Position numbers and translations under genes: made by a program
Shown: positions 49,839-56,516 of the stretch, one piece after another
How the letters are laid out: every line of letters starts with the position of its first letter
Numbering within the stretch: position 1 is the stretch's first letter
The notes under the pieces: generated by a model
Database searches by the model: none
What the model saw: only the letters and a program-made list of their open reading frames with translations
Told to the model about the DNA's origin: nothing
Origin: Atlantibacter hermannii
Lineage (GTDB): Bacteria > Pseudomonadota > Gammaproteobacteria > Enterobacterales > Enterobacteriaceae
DNA length: 56,516 bases
Assembly (NCBI RefSeq): GCF_009907385.1
Contig: NZ_JAAATR010000019.1
Coordinates: 1 to 56,516, forward strand
Direction of reading: 5' to 3'

Positions 49839-51248
49839 ATGTCTTTTGATTCGCTTGGTTTGAACCCTGACATTTTACGCGCCGTGACCGAACAGGGTTA
49901 CACCGAACCTACCCCGATTCAACGCCAGGCTATCCCTGTGGTACTGCAGGGGCGCGACCTGATGGCCAGCGCGCAAACCGGCACCGGCAAGACGGCGGGT
50001 TTTACCCTGCCGCTGCTGCAACTGCTGACCGATAAACCGCATCAGGCGAAAGGCAACCGCCCGGTACGCGCGCTGATCCTCACCCCGACCCGCGAACTGG
50101 CGGCCCAGGTGGGCGAGAACGTCCGCGAGTACAGTAAATACCTCAACATCCGTTCGCTGGTGGTGTTTGGCGGCGTGAGCATCAACCCGCAGATGATGAA
50201 ACTGCGCGGCGGCGTGGACGTATTAATCGCCACCCCTGGCCGTCTGCTCGATCTGGAACATCAGAACGCCGTTAAACTCGATAAAGTCGAAATCCTGGTG
50301 CTGGACGAAGCGGACCGGATGCTCGACATGGGCTTTATCCACGATATCCGCCGCGTGCTGGCGAAGCTGCCGCCGCGCCGCCAGAACCTGCTGTTCTCCG
50401 CGACCTTCTCCGACGACATTAAATCGCTGGCGGAAAAACTGCTGCATAACCCGGCAGAAGTGGAAGTGGCGCGCCGCAATACCGCGTCCGAGCAGATCAC
50501 CCAGTACGTTCACTTTGTGGATAAAAAGCGCAAGCGCGAACTGCTGTCGCTGATGATTGGCAAAGAAAACTGGCAACAGGTGCTGGTGTTTACCCGCACC
50601 AAACACGGTGCTAACCATCTGGCGGAGCAACTGAACAAAGACGGCATCCGCAGCGCCGCCATTCACGGCAACAAAAGCCAGGGCGCGCGTACCCGTGCGT
50701 TAGCCGATTTTAAATCCGGCGATCTGCGCGTGCTGGTGGCGACCGATATCGCCGCGCGCGGCCTGGATATCGAAGAGCTGCCGCACGTGGTGAACTACGA
50801 GCTGCCGAACGTGCCGGAAGACTATGTGCACCGCATTGGCCGCACCGGCCGCGCCGCCGCCACCGGCCAGGCGCTGTCGCTGGTGTGCGTTGACGAGCAT
50901 AAACTGCTGCGCGACATCGAGCGTTTACTGAAGCGTGAAGTGCCGCGCATGGCGATCCCGGGCTTTGAGCCGGATCCGACCATCCCGGCAGAGCCGATCC
51001 AGAACGGTCGCGACAGCCGTGGCGGCGGTCGTGGACGCGGCCAGTCTCCGCGCGGCGGCCAGTCTGCCGGTCGCGGTCAGCCGCAGGGCCAGCGCCGTAG
51101 CGAAGGCGGCGCGCCGAAAGGCGAACGCCGCGGCGGCGGTGATGCCGCAAAAGGCGAAAAACCATCGCGCCGTCTCGGCGATGCGGCAAAACCCGCAGGC
51201 GACCGTCCGCGTCGTCCGCGCCCGAGAAAACCGGCCAGCGCGCAGTAA
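49839..51248 (+). CDS. rhlE: DEAD-box RNA helicase RhlE
   Basis: RhlE unwinds RNA and takes part in ribosome maturation and RNA decay. The 469-residue protein has the Q motif near residue 21 ([13 protein letters not shown]), [10 protein letters not shown] near 43, [22 protein letters not shown] near 150, FSATF, and [13 protein letters not shown] near 328. The C-terminal 80 residues are rich in Arg, Gly, Gln and Pro, with repeated RGGG and RGRG units, typical of a loose RNA-binding tail. CecR control is suggested by the palindrome upstream. Confidence 0.96.
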   Translation: MSFDSLGLNPDILRAVTEQGYTEPTPIQRQAIPVVLQGRDLMASAQTGTGKTAGFTLPLLQLLTDKPHQAKGNRPVRALILTPTRELAAQVGENVREYSKYLNIRSLVVFGGVSINPQMMKLRGGVDVLIATPGRLLDLEHQNAVKLDKVEILVLDEADRMLDMGFIHDIRRVLAKLPPRRQNLLFSATFSDDIKSLAEKLLHNPAEVEVARRNTASEQITQYVHFVDKKRKRELLSLMIGKENWQQVLVFTRTKHGANHLAEQLNKDGIRSAAIHGNKSQGARTRALADFKSGDLRVLVATDIAARGLDIEELPHVVNYELPNVPEDYVHRIGRTGRAAATGQALSLVCVDEHKLLRDIERLLKREVPRMAIPGFEPDPTIPAEPIQNGRDSRGGGRGRGQSPRGGQSAGRGQPQGQRRSEGGAPKGERRGGGDAAKGEKPSRRLGDAAKPAGDRPRRPRPRKPASAQ

Positions 51249-51256
51249 TATCCACA

Positions 51257-51284
51257 GGGAGCCCTCGCGGCTCCCTTGTTATTT
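51257..51284 (+). terminator. Terminator of rhlE
   Basis: GGGAGCC and GGCTCCC pair around CTCGC and are followed by a T-rich tract (TTGTTATTT). Confidence 0.75.
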
Positions 51285-51347
51285 CTGCGCCACGTCTCGC
51301 GTAATGTCCGGCTTTTGCTTTGCGGCGGCGGGATGAAGATGTCACAA

Positions 51348-51367
51348 TAGTGGCTGTTTATACAGTA
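51348..51367 (+). promoter_or_regulatory. LexA (SOS) box of dinG
   Basis: TAGTGGCTGTTTATACAGTA fits the 20-base LexA operator well in its right half (ATACAGTA) and weakly in the left. It lies 14 bases before dinG and resembles the E. coli dinG box, which is atypical in the same way. Confidence 0.75.
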
Positions 51368-51381
51368 TTTATGGTTCTGCT

Positions 51382-53562
51382 ATGGCGTTATCCGGCGCAC
51401 AAAAAACGCAAATCGCGGCGTGGTACAAGGCGCTGCAACTGCAAATCCCTGACTTTATCCCCCGTGCCCCGCAGCGGCAGATGATTGCGGAAGTCGCTAA
51501 GACGCTGGCGGGGGATCAAGGGCGGCACCTGGCGATTGAAGCGCCCACCGGCGTGGGTAAGACCCTGTCATACCTGATCCCCGGCATCGCCATTGCCCGC
51601 GACGAGCAAAAAACGCTGGTGGTGAGCACCGCCAACGTCGCGCTACAGGACCAGATCTTCAGCAAGGATTTGCCGCTGCTGAAAAAAATCATCCCGGATT
51701 TGCGCTTTACCGCCGCCTTTGGCCGTGGGCGCTACGTTTGCCCGCGCAACCTCAACGCGCTCGCCAGCACCGAGCCTTCTCAGCAGGATTTACTGGCGTT
51801 TCTCGATGACGAGTTGACGCCCAACAGCCAGGAAGAGCAAAAGTTCTGCGCCACGCTGAAAACCGAACTCGACAGCTATAAATGGGACGGCCTGCGCGAT
51901 CACAGCCATAAGGCGATTGACGACGATCTGTGGCGCCGGTTAAGCACTGACAAAGCCAGCTGCCTGAACCGCAACTGCCACTACTATCGCGAATGCCCGT
52001 TTTTTGTCGCGCGGCGTGAAATTCAGGAGGCGGAAGTGGTGGTGGCTAACCATGCGCTGGTGATGGCGGCGCTGGAGAGCGAATCGGTGCTGCCGGAGCC
52101 GAAGAATCTGCTGCTGGTGCTGGATGAAGGCCATCATCTGCCGGATGTGGCGCGCGATGCGCTGGAAATGAGCGCCGAGATCACCGCACCCTGGTATCGC
52201 CTCCAGCTCGACCTGTTTTGCAAGCTGATCGCCACCTGTCTGGAGCAATTCCGTCCGAAAACCACGCCGCCGCTGGCGACGCCGGAGCGGCTGAACGCCC
52301 ATTGCGAAGAGCTGTATGAGCATATCGCCTCGCTGAATAACATCCTCAATCTTTATCTGCCGCCGTCCCGGGAAGCGGAACACCGCTTCTCCATGGGCGA
52401 GCTGCCCCCGGAGATTATGGAGATTTGCCAGCGGCTGGCGAAGCTCACCGAGCAGTTGCGCGGCCTGGCGGAGCTGTTTTTAAACGATCTCAGCGAGAAA
52501 ACCGCCAGCCACGACGTGGTGCGCCTGCATCGCGTGCTGCTGCAAATGAACCGCGCGCTGGGCATGTTCGAGAGCCAGAGCAAACTGTGGCGGCTGTCGG
52601 CGATGGCGCAGGCCTCCGGCGCGCCGGTAACCAAATGGGCAACCCGCGAGGTGCGGGAAGGCCAGCTGCATCTGTTCTTCCACTGCGTGGGCATCCGCGT
52701 CAGCGATCAGCTGGAAAAACTGCTGTGGCGCAGCGTGCCGCATATCGTCGTGACCTCCGCCACGCTGCGTTCCCTGAACAGCTTTTCGCGGCTCCAGGAG
52801 ATGAGCGGCCTGAAAGACAAAGCCGGGGATCGCTTTGTGGCGCTGGATTCGCCGTTTAACCACGTGGAGCAGGGTAAGATCGTGATCCCCCGGATGCACT
52901 ACGAACCGCTTATCGATAACGAAGAGCACCATCTGGCGGAGATGGCGGCGTTTTTCCGCCAGGAAGTCGAGAGTAAAAAGCACCTCGGGATGCTGGTGCT
53001 GTTTGCCAGCGGGCGCGCCATGCTGCGTTTTCTCGACCACGTCGCCGACCTGCGGCTGTTGCTGCTGGTGCAGGGCGATAAACCGCGCTCCCGGCTGATT
53101 CAGTTGCACCGCCAGCGGGTGGAAAACGGCGAGCGCAGCGTGCTGATTGGCCTGCAATCTTTCGCGGAAGGGCTGGATTTAAAAGGCGATCTGCTGACCC
53201 AGGTGCATATCCATAAAATTGCCTTCCCGCCTGTCGACAGCCCGGTGGTGATCACCGAGGGGGAGTGGCTGAAAAGCCTCAACCGCTATCCGTTTGAGGT
53301 GCAGAGCCTGCCGAGCGCGTCGTTTAACCTGATCCAACAGGTAGGGCGCCTGATCCGCAGCCACGAGTGCCGGGGGGAAGTGATCATTTACGATAAGCGG
53401 CTGCTGACCAAAAATTACGGCAAACGCCTGCTGGACGCGCTGCCGGTGTTCCCGATTGAACGGCCTGACGTGCCGGAGGTGAAGCCGCTGAAACCCGCAG
53501 CGGATAAAGCGCGGCGCAGTAAAGGCGGCGCGTACAGTCGGCGGCGGCGCGCCGGTAAATAG
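51382..53562 (+). CDS. dinG: ATP-dependent DNA helicase DinG
   Basis: DinG is an SOS-induced 5'-3' helicase that resolves R-loops and helps forks through transcription. The 726-residue protein has Walker A EAPTGVGKTLSYL with Lys60, the redox [4Fe-4S] ligands Cys120, Cys194, Cys199 and Cys205 at the same positions as in E. coli, the DEGH box at 248-251 and VTSATL plus QQVGRLIRS in the second helicase half. The C-terminus is basic. It is preceded by an SOS box and followed by ybiB. Confidence 0.96.
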   Translation: MALSGAQKTQIAAWYKALQLQIPDFIPRAPQRQMIAEVAKTLAGDQGRHLAIEAPTGVGKTLSYLIPGIAIARDEQKTLVVSTANVALQDQIFSKDLPLLKKIIPDLRFTAAFGRGRYVCPRNLNALASTEPSQQDLLAFLDDELTPNSQEEQKFCATLKTELDSYKWDGLRDHSHKAIDDDLWRRLSTDKASCLNRNCHYYRECPFFVARREIQEAEVVVANHALVMAALESESVLPEPKNLLLVLDEGHHLPDVARDALEMSAEITAPWYRLQLDLFCKLIATCLEQFRPKTTPPLATPERLNAHCEELYEHIASLNNILNLYLPPSREAEHRFSMGELPPEIMEICQRLAKLTEQLRGLAELFLNDLSEKTASHDVVRLHRVLLQMNRALGMFESQSKLWRLSAMAQASGAPVTKWATREVREGQLHLFFHCVGIRVSDQLEKLLWRSVPHIVVTSATLRSLNSFSRLQEMSGLKDKAGDRFVALDSPFNHVEQGKIVIPRMHYEPLIDNEEHHLAEMAAFFRQEVESKKHLGMLVLFASGRAMLRFLDHVADLRLLLLVQGDKPRSRLIQLHRQRVENGERSVLIGLQSFAEGLDLKGDLLTQVHIHKIAFPPVDSPVVITEGEWLKSLNRYPFEVQSLPSASFNLIQQVGRLIRSHECRGEVIIYDKRLLTKNYGKRLLDALPVFPIERPDVPEVKPLKPAADKARRSKGGAYSRRRRAGK

Positions 53563-53639
53563 CTTTCTCTGGTATAACGGTAAGAAATCAGGCACTAATA
53601 GTGAATTCGTGTCCTTAACACATCGCGAGGAGAACTGTC

Positions 53640-54608
53640 GTGGACTACCGCAAAATTATTAAAGAAGTCGGACGGGGTAAAAATCACGCCCGGGATCTGG
53701 ATAGCGAGACCGCCCGCGAGCTGTATACCGCGATGCTGAACGGCGAAGTGCCTGACCTGGAAATGGGCGGCATCCTGATCGCGCTGCGCATTAAAGGCGA
53801 AGGCGAGGCGGAAATGACTGGCTTCTATGAGGCGATGCAGCAGCAGACCATTCAGTTGACGCCGCCGGTCGCTAAACCGATGCCGATTGTCATCCCCAGC
53901 TACAACGGCGCGCGCAAACAGGCCAACCTGACGCCGCTTCTGGCTGTTTTACTGAATAAACTCGGCTTCCCGGTGGTGGTGCACGGCGTGAGCGAAGATC
54001 CGACGCGGGTGCTGACTCAGACGATTTTCGAGCTGATGGGCATTGAGCCGACGCTGCATGCCGGGCAGGCGCAGGCCAGACTGGAAGGCCATCAGCCGGT
54101 GTTTATTCCGGTAAGCGCCCTGTGCCCGCCGCTGGAAAACCAGCTGAATATGCGCTGGCGGATGGGTGTGCGCAACAGCGCCCACACCCTGGCGAAGCTG
54201 GCGACGCCGTTTGCCGGAGACGCGGCGCTGCGCCTGTCGAGCGTGTCGCACCCGGAGTACATCACCCGGGTGGCGAACTTTTTCCGCGATATCGGCGGTC
54301 GCGGCCTGTTGATGCACGGCACCGAAGGGGAAGTGTATGCCAACCCGCAGGGCTGCCCGCAAATTAATTTGATTGACGCCCGGGGCGTGCGGATATTAAC
54401 CGAACGCCAGAGCGCGCCGGGAGAGGAGCCGCTTTCACTGCCGTCGGCAAAAGACCCGGAAACCACCGCGCGCTGGATTGAACGCTGCATTGCCGGGAGC
54501 GAGCCGGTCCCGGCGGCGATTAAGCGCCAGCTTGCCTGCTGCCTGGTGGCGACCGGCGAAGCGCAGACCCTGGAAGACGCGCTGGCGCGGGTCGCGCAAA
54601 GTTATTAA
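53640..54608 (+). CDS. ybiB: YbiB (TrpD2), glycosyltransferase-family-3-like protein
   Basis: A 322-residue protein with the fold of anthranilate phosphoribosyltransferase: an N-terminal helical domain (REL.TAMLNGEVPDLEMGGILIALRIKGE) and a nucleotide-binding domain (VIPSYNGARKQANLTPLLAVLL, VHGVSEDPTRVLTQTIFELMG). TrpD2 proteins do not replace TrpD; they bind nucleic acids and are thought to act in DNA damage response. The start is GTG with GAGGAG just upstream. It follows dinG by 77 bases and may share its SOS control. Confidence 0.92.
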   Translation: MDYRKIIKEVGRGKNHARDLDSETARELYTAMLNGEVPDLEMGGILIALRIKGEGEAEMTGFYEAMQQQTIQLTPPVAKPMPIVIPSYNGARKQANLTPLLAVLLNKLGFPVVVHGVSEDPTRVLTQTIFELMGIEPTLHAGQAQARLEGHQPVFIPVSALCPPLENQLNMRWRMGVRNSAHTLAKLATPFAGDAALRLSSVSHPEYITRVANFFRDIGGRGLLMHGTEGEVYANPQGCPQINLIDARGVRILTERQSAPGEEPLSLPSAKDPETTARWIERCIAGSEPVPAAIKRQLACCLVATGEAQTLEDALARVAQSY

Positions 54609-54617
54609 CCCTCTCAG

Positions 54618-54637
54618 AGCCCGCCTGATGGCGGGCT
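54618..54637. terminator. Hairpin between ybiB and the adenine deaminase gene
   Basis: AGCCCGCC and GGCGGGCT form a perfect 8-base stem with a TGAT loop between two convergent stops. No T run follows on either strand, so its strength is unclear. Confidence 0.55.
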
Positions 54638-54639
54638 GG

Positions 54640-56406
54640 CTACTCCTCCACCGTCAGCCCGGTAAAACAGAAGCGCTCGCCGTCAAACAGCCCCTGGCTG
54701 GTGAGCTTCAGCGCCGGGATCACCGGCAGCGACAGAAACCCCATCTGGATGAACGGTTCATCGAGCATCACGCCGCACGCCCGACTGGCGGCTTTTAAGC
54801 TGTCGATCCGCTGCGCCAGCTCATCCGCCGTTTGGGTACTCATCAGCCCGGCGATGGGCAACGGCAGATGGCTGACGACCGCCCCGTGTTGCGCCACGCA
54901 CAGCCCACCGCCGTCATCAATCACCTGATTCACCGCGCAGGCCATATCCACCGGGTTACGGCCTACCACCACCAGGTTATGGCTGTCGTGGCTGACCGTC
55001 GAGGCCAGCGCCCCGTCGCGCAAGCCAAAGCCCATCAGCAGGCCCAGCGCGGCGGGCGTCTGGTGCCCGTAGCGCTCCAGTACCGCGATATAGCAGATAT
55101 CCTCCCGCTCAAAGGCGTTTTCCGACCACTGATACTCCCGGGCGCGGGTAATCAACTCGTTGGGAATCACCTCAATTGCCCGATAACGCGTGCCGGAGGT
55201 CAGGCGCAGCGTGAGTTCCTCGGGCGTGACCGTCGCGCGTTGCACCGTATTGCCCCGCGGCGGTCGGGATTGATTGAGCCGTGCCGCCTCGTTGGCCTGC
55301 AGCAGTTGCCCGCAAACCGGCTTGCCTTTGACCAACACGCTCTGCACGTCGACCTGGCGGGCATCCCTGAGCAGCACGATATCCGCCTGCTTGCCGGGCG
55401 CGATCAGACCCAGGTGTTTAAAACCAAAATGGCGCGCGGGCGACCAGGACGCCACACGGTAGGCCACGTGCGGCGGCACGTCATGTTGATTAATCAGCCG
55501 ACGGATCAGCGCGTCGATATGGCCTTCATGGGCGATTTCCCACGGGTTGCGGTCGTCGGTACACAACAGGCACTGCGGACTGCTGAACTCAGAAATCAAT
55601 GGCGCAAGGGCGTTGAGGTTGCGGGCAGCGGAGCCTTCGCGGATCATCAATGCCATCCCGGCGGCCAGCTTTTCGCGGCCCTCCGCCAGCGTATGGCTTT
55701 CATGGCAGTTTTCGATACCGGCGGCAACATAGGCGTTAAGCGCCTTACCCGATACGCCGGGACAATGACCGTCTAAAGTCAGATGACGAAACGCATCCAG
55801 CTTCGCAAGGATGGCCTCGTCTCCCTGGATCACGCCGGGATAGTCCATCATTTCGCCCAGCCCGGTAATCAACGGATGCGCGCGCCATTTTTCCATCGCG
55901 CTGAGGGGGAACTCCGCGCCGTTAATATCGCTGCCCGCCAGCGCCGGGACGCAGGAGCTGACCTGGATGTACTGGTTCTGCTGCGCCTTTTCCGCGCAGC
56001 GTACAAACCATTCGAAGCCCGCTTCGCCCATCACATTAACGATTTCATGGGGATCGCACACCAGGGTAGTCAGCCCGCGCGGCAGAGTGGCGGATTCAAA
56101 GGTGACCGGCGTCATCATGCTGGACTCAATATGCAGATGGGCGTCGATAAAACCGGGGACCGCTATGGCGTTTTGGGCATCAATGCGGTGCAGGGCGGGC
56201 GCATCACGATATTCAGGCCCGATACCGGCAATGGTTTTTCCTTTGATGACAATCGGCCCCGGAAACGTGCCGCCGTTGATCAAATCGAGAATGGCGACAT
56301 TATCAATAATATAATCCGCCACCCGTTCACCGCGCGCGACGGCGAGTATTTCCTGTAATCCATCGCGGGTAATTCCATGATAGTTAGAAATTAAATTTGC
56401 GTTCAT
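54640..56406 (-). CDS. Adenine deaminase
   Basis: Turns adenine into hypoxanthine and ammonia, feeding purine salvage or breakdown. The 588-residue protein is a full-length member of the Ade/AdeC amidohydrolase family: [17 protein letters not shown] near residue 89 with two metal His, [23 protein letters not shown] near 184, [27 protein letters not shown] with the metal Asp near 284, and a C-terminal domain with [19 protein letters not shown]. The ATG has only a weak GAGAAG five bases upstream. K-12 has its adenine deaminase gene elsewhere. Ada-type adenosine deaminases are excluded by the fold and length. Confidence 0.93.
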   Translation of the reverse strand: MNANLISNYHGITRDGLQEILAVARGERVADYIIDNVAILDLINGGTFPGPIVIKGKTIAGIGPEYRDAPALHRIDAQNAIAVPGFIDAHLHIESSMMTPVTFESATLPRGLTTLVCDPHEIVNVMGEAGFEWFVRCAEKAQQNQYIQVSSCVPALAGSDINGAEFPLSAMEKWRAHPLITGLGEMMDYPGVIQGDEAILAKLDAFRHLTLDGHCPGVSGKALNAYVAAGIENCHESHTLAEGREKLAAGMALMIREGSAARNLNALAPLISEFSSPQCLLCTDDRNPWEIAHEGHIDALIRRLINQHDVPPHVAYRVASWSPARHFGFKHLGLIAPGKQADIVLLRDARQVDVQSVLVKGKPVCGQLLQANEAARLNQSRPPRGNTVQRATVTPEELTLRLTSGTRYRAIEVIPNELITRAREYQWSENAFEREDICYIAVLERYGHQTPAALGLLMGFGLRDGALASTVSHDSHNLVVVGRNPVDMACAVNQVIDDGGGLCVAQHGAVVSHLPLPIAGLMSTQTADELAQRIDSLKAASRACGVMLDEPFIQMGFLSLPVIPALKLTSQGLFDGERFCFTGLTVEE

Positions 56407-56430
56407 TTATCTTCTCATTTTGATTTTATT

Positions 56431-56455
56431 AAAATGATAGGTTAATTATCATTTT
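56431..56455. promoter_or_regulatory. Inverted repeat upstream of adenine deaminase
   Basis: AAAATGATA and TATCATTTT are 9-base arms around seven bases, 25 bases before the gene. A protein-binding site is possible; it is AT-rich and unproven. Confidence 0.4.
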
Positions 56456-56501
56456 TTATTTTTCGGTTAATTTAAGTTTAGCGAGAGAATAGCGATAAGG
56501 G

Positions 56502-56516
56502 TGTGATTACTATCAC
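56502..56516 (-). promoter_or_regulatory. CRP site cut by the window edge
   Basis: TGTGA-TTACTA-TCAC matches the CRP consensus in all nine visible half-site positions; the last base is outside the window. It is about 100 bases upstream of the adenine deaminase start, but could also serve a gene beyond the edge. Confidence 0.6.

Overview
The window is chromosomal DNA of a member of the Enterobacteriaceae with a GC-rich genome. Gene order follows the E. coli K-12 path from the lysine tRNA cluster through nadA-pnuC, aroG, gpmA, gal, mod, bio, uvrB, moa and ybhL-ybhS to rhlE, dinG and ybiB almost gene for gene. Departures from K-12 include a histidine-utilisation (hut) cluster between ybhC and ybhB, as in Klebsiella and Salmonella, an outer-membrane protein gene next to the tRNA, an orphan ABC ATPase between bioD and uvrB, and an adenine deaminase gene after ybiB. 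Klebsiella, Enterobacter, Kosakonia or a close relative is likely; genus cannot be fixed from sequence reading alone.

Layout. 1-350: end of a tRNA-Lys cluster, followed by a duplicated, interrupted tRNA 3' end with its own copy of the terminator. 351-4890: Ail/Lom-type porin-like protein, nadA-pnuC (NAD synthesis and nicotinamide riboside uptake, NadR box), zitB (zinc export), ybgS. 4891-8014 and on to 11231: aroG (TyrR box), gpmA (Fur box), and galETKM read leftward from a promoter region with GalR/GalS operators. 11437-16703: modF and modE leftward, acrZ and modABC rightward with a ModE operator. 16704-20054: ybhA, pgl, ybhC. 20251-26543: hutIGC and hutUH, all rightward, with matching putative HutC sites. 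26576-32207: ybhB, an ERIC repeat, then the divergent bioA / bioBFCD pair around a BirA operator. 32204-33667: orphan ABC ATPase and a 750-base gene-free uvrB leader with DnaA-box-like and LexA sites. 33668-39650: uvrB, ybhK, and moaABCDE behind a ModE-like site and a Moco-type leader RNA. 39709-49610: ybhL, ybhN-clsB-ybhP, ybhQ and the cecR-ybhGFSR efflux operon. 49839-54608: rhlE, dinG (SOS box), ybiB. 54640-56406: adenine deaminase, with a half-visible CRP site at the window edge.

The genes are mostly core metabolism and the interest lies in regulation: molybdate uptake and molybdenum cofactor synthesis share the ModE-type operator; hut genes break histidine down to glutamate, one carbon unit being lost as formamide; cecR sits beside a perfect 34-base palindrome that faces rhlE. 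No prophage, insertion sequence, CRISPR array or defence island was seen. The least explained items are the tRNA-derived repeat, the ABC ATPase with a broken signature motif, and the Ail-like gene at the tRNA locus.
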